Shown here piece after piece: positions 12,257 to 23,044 of a stretch of 64,000 nucleotides of DNA (position 1 is its first letter; each line of letters opens with the position of its first letter). The notes under the pieces were generated by a model. That model was not told the DNA's origin, made no database searches, and saw nothing but the letters and a program-made list of their open reading frames with translations. The position numbers and the translations under genes are program-made. The DNA lies in contig JAANBB010000095.1 in assembly GCA_014621425.1 (NCBI GenBank), forward strand, positions 45,809-109,808, written 5' to 3'. The DNA is from Cylindrodendrum hubeiense (Eukaryota > Ascomycota > Sordariomycetes > Hypocreales > Nectriaceae).

Positions 12257-15200
12257 TCACTCAGCCTTCTTGCCCCATCCTCCACCTCCAGGAGTCTCGA
12301 TCACGACTCGGTCACCCTTGGCCACCTCCACTGTGGCCTTGCCACCAAGGCTGATGATTTTCACCGCTCCCTCGTCGTTTCGGGTAACCAACACGTTCTT
12401 ACCCATGCTACCGTCCTCGCCCCCATTTCCGCCTCGAGGCGCCCGGGATCGCCGCTCTGTTAGCAGGCTCACTTTGATGCCCTCCTCGCGGAACTCGATG
12501 TCTCGCACGATGCCGTCTCCTCCCTTCTGAGCTCCGTCTCCTCCAGACCCTTCGCGGATGCCAAACCGGTGCAGCAGGCACGGGTATCGCTTCTCAAACA
12601 CCTCTGGGTCTGTGATGCGCGTGTTGGTCATGTGCGTGTGTACACCGCTCTCGCCCTGCCATGTTGGGCCTGCTCCGGAACCACCGCCAATGGTTTCATA
12701 GTATCCGAACCCGGGGATGTGGTTGCCGGTTGCGTCCTTGCCACCCTTTCCGAATGTGAGGTTGTTCATGCATCCTTGACTGTCTGCGCACGCCTGGAAG
12801 GCCTTGAGGATTACGTCCGTGATGCGCTGCGATGTGAGCACGTTACCGCCGACCACGCTGGCCGTCTTTGACGGCGCCAGCAGCGATGAAGGGGGGATGT
12901 TGATGGTGATCGGGGATAGGCATCCTTGGTTGAGAGGGACGTCGGACTGGATGAGACATCGGAGAGAGTAGATGATGGCAGAGTGTGTGATGGCTACTGG
13001 CGCATTTGTGTTTCCGTAAACCTCGGGTCCAGTACCGCTGAAATCAAAGGTAGCAGAGCCATCCTCGGAGATGGTCACGGCCAAGGAGATGCATGAGCCA
13101 TCATCCATATAGTCGACTGCCTTCAATGGTGCCCCCGATGATCGCTCGCGAACCCTTTGCAGAAGTTCTCGCACAGATCGCTCTGCAGTTTCTTGGATTG
13201 CGTACATGTAAGTCTGTACAGTCTCGAGGCCATTCTCCTCGATGAGAGCGCGCACAAGGTGAACACCCTTGTTGTTCGCCGCAACCTGCGCCTTGAGGTC
13301 GAAGAGGTTGTCAGCCAGACAGCGCGTGCCGGAGCAGCCAGGATGCTTGGCAGGCTCGACGAGCAGCAGCTCAGTAATTCGCTCCTCATTGAAAACTCCC
13401 TGAGTAACCAACTTCTCTGCCTCAATGGCTGCTCCTTCTTCCGCAAGAGTCTTCGATGAAGGAGGCATAGATCCTGGCAACAGTCCGCCAATGTCCGCGT
13501 GGTGACCGCGAGACGCCACGTAGAACACAATATCGCCCCGGTCATCGAAAACGGGAGTGATGACTGTGATATCGGGTAAATGCGTGCCACCACATGACGG
13601 GTGGTTCGACACAAGGACATCTCCGTCTTGGAGCTGGCCCTTCCATCGATTGTGTTGGTACTTGACAGCAAACTGCATGGATCCCAAGTGGACAGGTACA
13701 TGCGGCGCGTTGGCCACTAAGCCGCCATCGGGGGAGAAAAGAGCACAGGAGAAATCAAGTCGCTCCTTGATATTGGTAGAAACAGCAGTCTTCTGGAGGG
13801 TGCGTCCCATTTGCTCCGCAATAGACATGAAGCGGTGTCCAAAGATGGATAGCTGAATCGGCGAAACCTCCTTCTTAGACTCAACGGCTTTCTGGGGCTG
13901 GGTTGCGGAAGAAGTGGCACCAGTTTCAAGATCGATCACAACGCAGCTATCTGTAATAGTCGCGGTGCTGCTGGGGACAACAAGAATGGTAAGGGTCTTG
14001 TCGAGGATGAGAGCAGGACCGTTGACCTGAACGCCAGCGGCCAGCTCACTAAGAATGTATACGGGGGTATCAACGTGGCCAGCCGACGCATCAAAGCACA
14101 CCTGCGTCGTCTCCTTGCGGGAGGGCGCAGCAACTCGAGTGATCTTCTTCAGCTGCACATAGGGGCTCTCCCCCTGGTGTGACGCGGCAGAGCCAACGCC
14201 TCGGACTCGGAAGTCATCAATCAAGAGTTTCTTTCCAGGGGACTTGAAGCCGAACTCGCGCATGTGCCGCTTCTCGAAGAGAGCTTGGAAATCACTCTCC
14301 TCTCCGCCGTCTCCCTCCTTAAGGATCATGAAAGAAGTGGCTGAGCCCTCGTATCGGAGGTTGAGGTACCGCTCGTGGACTACCTGGTTCTCAGGGATAC
14401 CTTGGCCGACGAGTTGTTCGGTAGCCTCCTTTGCGAGCTCCTCGAGTGCGGCCTCGGTCTGCTTCTTGGTAGATTCGCTGTACTCAATGGCACCAGGGCG
14501 CTGCGCCTCGTGCACCACATCGGCCAGCGAGAGACCATATGCTGAGAGAATTGATGAGAACTTGTGGACAACAACTCTTGAGATTGAAAGCGCCTTGGCT
14601 AGGGAGCAGGCGTGCTGCCCACCGGCACCTCCAAAACATGCTAGGAGATGATCGGATGTGTCGTAACCTCGAGCCTCGGTCAGGGCACGAATAGGTCGAG
14701 CCATAACTTCGTCCGCAACACGGAGGAAACCGAGGGCAACAGCTTGAGCCGAGAGCTCTGCCTTGCCATCTGCACGGTTATCCGCATTGATTTTGGCACT
14801 CAACTCTTCAAACTTCTGGGTTGTGATCTCAAGTCCCAGCGGCTCGTCTTCGTTGGGGCCGAAGATCTTGGGGAAATACTCGGGCTTAATGCGCCCAAGA
14901 AACAGGTTCGCATCGGTGACGGTAAGAGGGCCGCCCTTGCGATAGCAGGCTGGACCAGGGTGTGCACCAGCGGACTCAGGGCCAACAACGAAGAGACCTC
15001 CTCTCCAGAATAACATGGAGCCGCCACCTGCAGCGACTCTAACATGTTGTTAGCAGTGGACTATTGTATAATGGGAACAGTAACTTACGTGTTAATATCC
15101 AGTTGAGGAGACTGAATCGAGATCCCGGCAGTCGTGGTCTCAAACACATGCTCGTATGTGCCAGAAAATCGCGAGCAGTCGGTCGATGTGCCTCCCATAT

Positions 15201-16197
15201 CGAAGCCAATAACGGGCGTCTTCTCCTCGTCGTCCCAGGTCGTCTGGGCATAACCCACAACACCACCAGCCGGACCGGACAGAATACTCTTCAAGCCGCT
15301 AAACTTGCGGAAGTCGACCAGGCCACCGTCCGACTGCATAAACTCGCACCGTGACCCGGCAGATCCCAGACCGCCTGTGAAATTGCTCGAGACGGAGTCG
15401 ATGTACTTCTTAATGGTGGGGGTGAGGTATGCATCGGCTGTGGCGGACATGCCGCGAGGGACGACCTTGATCATAGGCTGCAGTGCCGAAGACTCGACGA
15501 CAGAGAAACCGATCTTGCGGGCAGCTTCGCCCACGAGCCGCTCATGATCAGGGTAGAGGTATGAGTGCAGAAACACGACGGACAAGGACCGAATGCCCAT
15601 GTCCCAGATCTTCTGCAGCTCAGCCTGGACAGCACCCATGTCGGGCTTCCGCAAGACACGGACAACTTCTCCTGTGACACCTACGCACAGCTCTGGATCA
15701 CTCGACACATCGATGTTGTGGGGAGTCGCATTCTCCGTGTAAGCCTCGAGGGTGACTCTCTCATCCACCTCGACCGTCACCTCGTGCAGCAGGCTGGGTC
15801 TCTTGGCGGTCAAGTCAAAGATGTTTGGCCTGGTCTGGTTGCCAATCTTGAGCAAATCCCGGAAGCCCTTGGTAACGAGCAAGGCAGATCGGGCTCCTTT
15901 GCGCTCCAGCAGGGCGTTTGTGCCGACGGTGGTGCCCATGCGGATGTGCTCGATGCGGCTCAAGTCAAGGGGGGCACCGCGGGGGCGGGACTCCCCAGTG
16001 ACCTGCTCCAGGATGCGGCGGATGCCTTCGGTGGGAGCATCCTTGTAGTTGGAGGGATCCTCGGAAAGGAGCTTGAGAATGATGTCGGGGCGGCCAGGCA
16101 CGGAGGCGTGGACGTCTGTAAAGGTGCCGCCGCGGTCAATAGCGATGCGGATGTTGGCCGCAGCGGCCGCGGGAGGGGTTGAGTTGTCAGCAGCCAT
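12257..16197 (-). CDS. OXP1: 5-oxoprolinase (ATP-hydrolysing), 1296 aa
   Basis: Model complement(join(12257..15038, 15089..16197)), 3891 nt, with one 50-nt intron (donor GTAAGT, acceptor GTTAG). Joining restores D-I-N-T-V-A-A-G-G-G-S, a conserved block of the family. The N-terminal HyuA half has the phosphate-binding D-R-G-G-T-F-T-D at residues 21-28 and [10 protein letters not shown] near 331-340. The second half is the HyuB domain, with the conserved [12 protein letters not shown] block. The length matches eukaryotic 5-oxoprolinase (about 1290 aa). It hydrolyses 5-oxo-L-proline plus ATP to L-glutamate in the gamma-glutamyl cycle and is cytosolic. It is head-to-head with a D-glutamate cyclase-like gene 861 bp away, suggesting linked 5-oxoproline metabolism. 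Confidence 0.95.
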
Positions 16198-17058
16198 TGT
16201 TGTTGCCGGCAGTCATCCCTGGGGTATTAGGTGGTTTATATTGAGGAATACAACCCGGATCTGGTGGGAGCTCTGGTATTAAATAATTCGTTCCCTCTCT
16301 CCAGGCCGAAGCGCGTTTCGTGAACCGGTGCCGCTGTTCCGCAAAGTGATGGAAGCGTGGGGATTTGTTTACGTGATTGGATCCCCGCAGTGGTGAACCG
16401 TCGTGAACCGCTCGCTGTGAATGCCCTTGACATGACGCCTTCCAGAGGAGCACCACCGCTGGGCAAGCGACAGCGGACCTGCGGCCTCCGCTTTGGGAGA
16501 AGACTTGGCTGTGAAAGACTGTCCACTGTGGAGAAATGGACCTGGAGACGGCTGGCGATGGAGCTCAGCGGGGGTGCGGAGGCGGATGTCCGGCTGAGTC
16601 GCCCAGAGATAGCGACACTAACTCGCGCTTTTAGGGTAACGGCTTAAATTTTTTGCCGTGATTCACACAAGTTGAGCAGTCACTGGCTGAGATTCCGAGT
16701 TCCAGCTCCTTGAGGCACAACTGGAGTAATGTCACTACTTAATCTCGCAGTATTCGGGTTCAGAGCTTCGGCTCGAATCCGCTGTTGTTCTGGGAATAGC
16801 ATCAACGCCCCTGAGACAAGTAGTCAGTCTTCAACACCTTCAGTGTCCACTGAGCCGTTTTCTGGGTGGCCATTGCGCCTCTAGTTATCTCGTTTGCTTC
16901 CTTTTAGTCTCGCCAGGTTGTCAGTGCCCGGGACGTACTCATGCTCAGTGTCACCCGAGCCGAGATTGCTCTACATCGTAGCCTCTCCTTCCTAGCTCAC
17001 CTCCCGCACACCTCTGTTCTTCACTCCTCATTCTTCAACTTTCCAGCAGTGGTCTACT
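16198..17058. promoter_or_regulatory. Shared divergent promoter of OXP1 and the DUF1445 gene
   Basis: 861 bp between the two start codons. Visible candidate elements: an inverted CGG-N4-CCG at 16583-16592 (typical Zn2Cys6 target geometry); a direct CGG-N5-CGG near 16473-16483; and GATA-type sites at about 16608 (GATAG) and 16885 (complement of GATAA), as used by nitrogen regulators of the AreA class. The stretch before 17059 is C/T-rich. Site assignments are inference from motif shape alone. Confidence 0.5.
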
Positions 17059-17946
17059 ATGACGGTACCTGCGGCATTAGTGCTAATCACAGCAAAGGAC
17101 GCTCGATCTGCAGCCCGGCATAATCTCCACACCACCTCGACCTCCGGGCTGGCCCCGGGCCACCTCCAGGCGAATCTCATCATTCTCCCGTCCCGCTATG
17201 CGGCCGACTTCCGGATCCTATGCGCCCGGAACCCGGTTCCCTGTCCGTTGATTGCGGAGTCGACGGCCGTTGGACGGTACGATTCTGTAAAGTCATGGAT
17301 TCGAGGTCTTCAGGGAAATGACATCTTGGCCGACGGGTGCGATATAAGGACAGATTCGCCGCGGTATATGGTATACAAGGACTCACGGCTAGAAAAAGCA
17401 TCCTGTAGCGATATCACAGCCGAGTGGACGGAGGATCATGTTGCCTTCCTCATCGGCTGCTCGTACAGTTTCGAGGCGGAGCTGACAGCAGCCGGGTTAC
17501 CGCCTCGACATGCAGTGTTACATAGGAACGTCGCCATGTACAGGACCAAGGTGCCCCTATGTCCGGCTGGGGTCTTCCAAGGGGGGACTTATGTGGTATC
17601 GATGCGGCCATATCGAAAGCAAGACATCAACCTAGTGAGGAACATCACGCGAAAGTACGGCAGCACGCACGGAGAACCCATCTGCTGGGGGTGGGAAGCT
17701 CTGGAGGATCTGGGAATCAGGGACATCGATGATCCAGAATGGGGAGACGCTCCGCTGACAATTGACGGGCGACGACTTGGAGAGTTGCGTGACGACGACG
17801 CTGAAGAAGTCCCCGTCTTCTGGGGCTGCGGTGTCACGCCACAAGAGGCCGTCATGAGGGCGGGGCTGACGGGAACGGTGATGGCGCATGCACCCGGGCA
17901 TATGCTGGTGTTGGATGCGATTGACAAAGACATCATGGAGGTGTAA
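17059..17946 (+). CDS. DUF1445 family protein, D-glutamate cyclase-like, 295 aa
   Basis: Intronless. The sequence carries the family blocks in order: P-R-Y-M-V-Y-K-D (about residue 100), F-L-I-G-C-S-Y-S-F-E (130-140), M-Y-R-T-K-V-P-L-C-P-A-G, V-V-S-M-R-P, a H-G-E-P block, W-G-D-A, then E-V-P-V-F-W-G-C-G-V-T-P-Q and H-A-P-G-H-M near the end. The mammalian member (DGLUCY) converts D-glutamate to 5-oxo-D-proline in mitochondria; bacterial members are annotated as putative hydro-lyases. The first 30 residues are basic/hydroxyl-rich (KDARSAARHN...), so a mitochondrial location is possible but unproven. Its position next to 5-oxoprolinase and a Zn2Cys6 gene supports a role in D-glutamate/5-oxoproline turnover. 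Confidence 0.88.
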   Translation: MTVPAALVLITAKDARSAARHNLHTTSTSGLAPGHLQANLIILPSRYAADFRILCARNPVPCPLIAESTAVGRYDSVKSWIRGLQGNDILADGCDIRTDSPRYMVYKDSRLEKASCSDITAEWTEDHVAFLIGCSYSFEAELTAAGLPPRHAVLHRNVAMYRTKVPLCPAGVFQGGTYVVSMRPYRKQDINLVRNITRKYGSTHGEPICWGWEALEDLGIRDIDDPEWGDAPLTIDGRRLGELRDDDAEEVPVFWGCGVTPQEAVMRAGLTGTVMAHAPGHMLVLDAIDKDIMEV

Positions 17947-18461
17947 CACAGAAGTGCACAGGTGGGATGGCTGGCGTTCGGATGGGCTGACTGAGGCTGT
18001 TGATGCGGTCAGCCAGGCGTTCTCCGATTACCGAGTCCAGATTAGCGATGACTAGGATCGGAGTCGGGATTTGGAGTTTTTGCCCGCAGGCAAGAAGGGT
18101 TAATGTTGAATTTTGACGCCCTACGGGGCATAGAATTTGGTGTGCTGAAGCTTCAATGATTGATGTGGTGTTGGTGTGTTGCGTGGAAATGCTTTGTTCG
18201 GATTATCAGAGGACGAGGTTTGGTGGATGCGGTCGCACCATGTAAGTAATTAGTTGGCGATGTCAAGTGACGCACCTCCCAAAGGGGACAATTTAGCGCA
18301 CTTGCAACGGTCTGGACTCTACAAGTCTCCATTGCCCCAACCAACCCAACATCAACCACAACGCCGCTCCTCTCCGTTTCGGCTAAACCATTCCGCGATA
18401 GTAGAACCCCGTTCCCAACTGCCGCTCGGCCAACGAGAGCGAGTGCGCACGCCGTGGCATC
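17947..18461. other. 515-bp spacer between the DUF1445 gene and the regulator
   Basis: Holds the 3' UTR of the cyclase-like gene and the promoter of the regulator. The sequence before 18462 is C/A-rich. No gene is seen. Confidence 0.4.
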
Positions 18462-20731
18462 ATGGAGGACACGCAGACGCCGATGGGCGAGTCTATCAAG
18501 ATATCGTGAGTCGCGGCGTAAACCCCTCTCATAGCATGATTCCCCACCAGCTGCTGACCGAGTTCTCAGATGTGAACGATGTCGTCGGCGCAAGGTATGC
18601 GGCTTCCTCATTATATCAATAGTCGTTTCCGGTGTTGACATGATGGTTTAGATCAAATGTGATCGCAAGCGACCGTGCTCGCGGTGTGTCAAGGCCGGGA
18701 CCGAGTGTATCCTCAGCGGAAGTGGCGAGAAGCAACGGTAAGACACCTGTCATCTCTCTCAACCCTTGACGCACGAATGCTCATCGCACACGCCAAAGAC
18801 CTATATCCAAAGGCTATGTGCAAGCTCTCGAGGGCCAGGTCGCATCCCTCGAGCTGCTAATCCGCAAACTCGCCGTCGCCGACAGCACCGAGCGAGATGA
18901 CATGCTCTCCGAGCTCGCCCTCTCACCTCCAGCTTCGGCAGACCTCTCATCCTCTAAGCCCGCCATGGAACAAAAGACAAACGCGGACCCCAAGGTTGTT
19001 GCGGCGCAAGTGCGCTCTGGGCAGTTGAGGCGTCCACGATCAAGCAATGCCACCCAGTTCTTTGGCGGCACCAGCGCATTCCACATCCACCTCTCCAACG
19101 AGGCCTCCATGTCCCCTAGCGATGGCACCTCCCCATTGGAATTAAGCACAGCACCGCCGTTTACGAGCTCGGGACTGTCTGAGAACAACAGTGTCATGAG
19201 CTCCAGTGACCACAGCTTCATGTATGCGCCTCACGATGAGACATCACAGATGTGCATGGCCGCCTACTTCAAATACCAGTACCACTTCCACATGCTCGTA
19301 TACAGAGAGTATTTCCTGCGCGACTACGACGTAGGGTCGGGTAAATACTACTCAGATGCGCTGCTCTTCTCCATCTGCGCCCTTGGTGCCATGCAGCTCG
19401 ATGACTCAAGATCCATCTCCGACATCTTCGCGAACCAGGCTCAAACGCTCATCTACTCAATGCTGGACACCCCCGATCTCACAACCCTTCAAGCTTTGGC
19501 GCTTCTTGGATACCGCGAGATTGGCGTTGGGCATACGTCCAAGGGCTGGCTCTTCTGCGGCATGGCCTTCCGCTTGGCACACGAAATGGGACTTCACCTG
19601 GATCCAAACAACTGGGATGCGTCTGCCGAATCCACCAATCGCGCAACTGAGCTGTCTGTCCGCGACACAGAAATCCTGAGACGGGTTTACTGGGCCATCT
19701 TCATCGCCGACAAGCAGCTTAGCCTGTACTTTGGACGACCCCCTGCCCTGCATCCCAGCGAGTCCGACGTCCGCAACACCATTAGACTACAATATCCGCC
19801 AGATTGGGAAGGCCTGCTCGACACATACATCTGCAAAGGCGCCTCAGCAACGGAATTTGAAGATGGCGTTGCGCTTGTGGGGTCCTTCATCTACCAAGCG
19901 GAATTGTGCAAGATCGTGCATGTCATGATCACCGAATTGTTCGAGAACCGCCGAGGGAATGTAGACGATACCGTGGCAGCAGCGAGGTCGAGGCAGATCC
20001 ATGTCTCCTTAACCAAATGGCTATCCAGCCTTCCCGGAACCCTGCATTGGAATCAATGGACAGTAGGCGTTGTGCAACCTGCGGTGCTCCGTATGCAGTA
20101 AGTTTTCTTCCCGGCAGCATATGACAACATAGGGTGTTTGCTAACCTGGCGAAGCATGCTCTTCCATACTGTCATGATCATTCTCCACAGACCTCCATCC
20201 CATATGTTTGAGAAACCAGGGATCGCCGAGAGCGAAGATGTGGAAATTTGCTACGAATCGCTCCAGGCCATCCTGCGGCTGATGCGAACCTATTCGCGCC
20301 ACTACCGCTACCGGTCCCTATCACTAGACTTTGTCCAGACGTTGTCCACAGCCGCCGGCACCGTCATGATGAAGCGATTCTTTCAGTGTGCGTCATGGGA
20401 TGACTCGGATATCGCACGCTCTCTATCGACGATCCTCGACGCCATGGAGCAAGTACAGCACACGTGGCCGTGCATAAGCGAGCTCAAGGACTACATCGTG
20501 AGGGCGCGCAACGCACAGGCTGTGATGCCGCCCGAGGACCCTCTCAACGTGCCAGACTTGATGAACGGCCTCGAGCTCGGCCACGGCGTGACGGCGGAGC
20601 TGATGGCGCAGTGGAACCAGGAGCTGGGAACGCTGGTGACGGACGAGTTTCTGAACATACAACTTCAGGCCACCGAGCAGGGGATTCACGCGCCATTCGA
20701 TTTCAACCAGAACCCGACTTTAGGACCATGA
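18462..20731 (+). CDS. Zn2Cys6 transcription factor with fungal-specific regulatory domain, 676 aa
   Basis: Model join(18462..18505, 18570..18594, 18652..18737, 18799..20097, 20155..20731), 2031 nt in frame. Two tiny first exons carry the start of the binuclear cluster: Cys16, Cys19, Cys26, Cys32, Cys35 and Cys42 (C-x2-C-x6-C-x5-C-x2-C-x6-C). The linker and a short coiled segment (Y-V-Q-A-L-E-G-Q-V-A-S-L-E) follow, as usual for dimerising members. The middle holds the Fungal_trans domain (M-C-M-A-A-Y-F-K-Y ... L-A-H-E-M-G-L-H-L-D). Fourth acceptor: AAAG at 18798 is the nearest site I found that keeps the cluster and the linker in one frame. It is a nuclear regulator; its target is unknown. 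Downstream location and spacing make the cyclase/oxoprolinase pair a reasonable candidate target. Confidence 0.88.
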
Positions 20732-21385
20732 TAGATATAGTAAGGTAGATGATACAGGATGGTACAGGCTTGGGGGGTTGTGTGTTTTTGTACAGGATTG
20801 TGTATAACAGTCAGATAAGTAGATTGGCGTGAATACGGCTATGGTGTACTTTGGGGTTTTGTTACTTACTAAATAATCTGAGGATCGGCCACAACCACTA
20901 GCAACCTGATGGCGCATCCACCTCGAGGAGATACTATTAGGCGGCAGCACGATAATAACAAAAGCCAGGGTCTATTCCATTTTAGGAAGAGAAAGTCGCG
21001 AATGCTTTAGCCAATTGGTTGTGCGTAGCTAGTAACTTTGGTAGTGAGCGCCGTCTTGCTTCCCCAGACACATGGCTAGCACATGGGATGGGGTGCCGAC
21101 CGACTCCGGCCTGCTTCCCGGGCATTGGCCCGAGGCTCGATCCAACCCAACCGCCAACCCCGGTCACGACCGAAACTCGCCCTCTTCACCATCACCAGCT
21201 TGCGCGACGACCACGATCCGCGATTTAAGGGGGTTGCGAGCACCCTGTTAGTCGACAACACCACATACAGCATCTCGTCTGTCTTGGGCATATACTGCGG
21301 TCGCCCTCCAGCCCTCCAGGCCGAGTGCCGCGCCTCGGTCCTCCTCGACATCTCCTCGACATCTCCCCGAGCCGAACCCGTCACG

Positions 21386-22456
21386 ATGGCCTCCTCCTCC
21401 CCATACCCCTTCGCCACGGCGCCCGACGTCATCCGCGCGCACCAAAAAGACAGCTACTTCACCGGCCGTCTGACCCAGGAGCTCAGCGACCTCTTCCGGC
21501 GGCTGCGCGGCGCTCGCGCAACCCACGCCGCGGCGCCGGAGCTGCGCACCGCCGCTACCCTTCTATACTACGTCCTCACCACGCTCCCCGGCAACCGCAC
21601 TCTCGGCGAGGAGTACTGCGACCTTGTCCAGGTCGACGGGCGAGATGGCCGCCTCCCCGCCGTCGACCGCCGCGCCGCATACGTCGCCGGCTCCATCCTC
21701 CTCCCCTACGTGATGGGCCGCTTCCTACCAGCTTTGCGCGCTCGTCTGCGCCGGCTACTCGAACGCCGCATCGAGTCGCTCAAGTCCCAGGATAAGTCCG
21801 ACTCGCGCGAGGCGCGCGTCTGGGACTACGTCTCCCGACACATCTCGTCCCTGACCTCGGCCGCGCCGTTCCAAGCCGTCGTCCTCGCCCTCTTCTACTT
21901 CAGCGGCACCTACTACGAGCTGGCCAAGCGCATGCTTTCCTTCCGATACGTCTTCACCCGTACCGTCCCCGATACCCCCGACCGCGCCGGCTACGAGCTG
22001 CTGGGCGTCCTGCTCGTCGTCCAGCTCGGCGTCCAGGGCTACATGCACGTCAGCTCCAACCTCGCCGACGCCGTCACCCCACGCGAGCGCGCCTCCTTTG
22101 CCTCTGGCGACGTCTCCCTCGACCACGACGGCTCATACAATAACAATAACGATCTGCTGCTCTCGGGAGGCCAGGGGACCCAAGCCCGTATCAACCTGGC
22201 CGCGTCTACGCACACGCCGGCCGCCACAACGCCCCGGTTTCAGCTGACTGACGACAAGGTTATGGGCTTCATCAAGGGCAGCCAACAACGAAAGTGTACA
22301 CTATGTCTCGACGAGATGAAAGACCCCGCAGCAACGCAATGCGGCCATGTCTTTTGCTGGGAATGCATAGGTGACTGGGTCAGGGAGAAGCCCGAATGCC
22401 CGTTGTGCCGACGCGAGGCCATGGCGCAGCATATTTTACCCTTGAGGGTCATGTAA
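21386..22456 (+). CDS. PEX10: Peroxisome biogenesis factor 10, RING-type E3 ligase, 356 aa
   Basis: The frame extends 101 codons upstream to an ATG at 21083, but the family normally begins close to M-A-S-S-S-P-Y-P-F-A-T-A-P-D-V-I-R-A-H-Q-K-D, so 21386 is chosen. The N-terminal Pex2/Pex12-type membrane domain (about residues 15-260) includes T-L-G-E-E-Y-C-D and a central hydrophobic stretch. A variable Asn/Gly-rich linker follows, then a C3HC4 RING at residues 304-343 (C-T-L-C ... C-G-H-V-F-C-W-E-C ... C-P-L-C). With PEX2 and PEX12 it forms the peroxisomal membrane ubiquitin ligase that recycles the PTS1 receptor PEX5. No intron. Length is typical. Confidence 0.93.
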   Translation: MASSSPYPFATAPDVIRAHQKDSYFTGRLTQELSDLFRRLRGARATHAAAPELRTAATLLYYVLTTLPGNRTLGEEYCDLVQVDGRDGRLPAVDRRAAYVAGSILLPYVMGRFLPALRARLRRLLERRIESLKSQDKSDSREARVWDYVSRHISSLTSAAPFQAVVLALFYFSGTYYELAKRMLSFRYVFTRTVPDTPDRAGYELLGVLLVVQLGVQGYMHVSSNLADAVTPRERASFASGDVSLDHDGSYNNNNDLLLSGGQGTQARINLAASTHTPAATTPRFQLTDDKVMGFIKGSQQRKCTLCLDEMKDPAATQCGHVFCWECIGDWVREKPECPLCRREAMAQHILPLRVM

Positions 22457-23044
22457 TCACATAGTCACTTGTATAGACTTGTCAATAATGAAATGTAACG
22501 GAATGAACAATGTCAAATAATATCCTCGAGTTCACGTGCTGATATAGAATCGCCGCACACCTAACTGGAGCAAGTTCCCATGGTATCTGAACCTCAACCC
22601 ATACATCATCCTCCCATACAAATCCGTACACATCCGTACACACGAAGCTCCTTCTGTCCCCAAACATAGTCTGAAAATGAAAATGAAAACGTGAAAATCA
22701 TCCAAGGGCGAACAACAGAAAGGATCCGTCCTGACATACAGAAAATCCCATCCCCAACCTTCCCTTATGTGTACATTCCGCATTACCCGCGCAGGCTTCC
22801 CAGGGGATCCAACCTCGCAGCCGCCGACATAAGCCACAGGCCGGCCGGGGCCCCATCTATCCAATCCGTCCCGAACAAACTGTACACAGAATGAAAGCAT
22901 GTCCGTCCAGCAAGGTATCGTGAAATGTTGCTCCAAAGCATCGGTCACCTCAAACTCCTTTCCCTTTTAAAAACATCCGTTCCGTTGTAGCCATGGTTGC
23001 CCACTGTTGTTTCTTCTCTCGGGGCGCTTGGCGTACTTGTTTGT
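22457..23044. other. Convergent 3' region of PEX10 and the LYAR-like gene
   Basis: 588 bp without a gene. Frames on the minus strand here have no protein-like pattern and end in stops on all sides. Confidence 0.45.

Noticed and set aside
16751..16790. tRNA-like T-arm (GGCTCGAATCC)
   Set aside because: Loop does not fit the TTCNANN pattern and no acceptor, D or anticodon arm could be paired around it.
12257..20731. Secondary-metabolite gene cluster
   Set aside because: No polyketide synthase, peptide synthetase, terpene cyclase, P450 or transporter nearby; the families point to primary amino-acid metabolism.
21083..21385. 101-codon N-terminal extension of PEX10
   Set aside because: Content is promoter-like and Arg/Pro/Ser-rich, unlike any known PEX10 N-terminus; the family start fits 21386.
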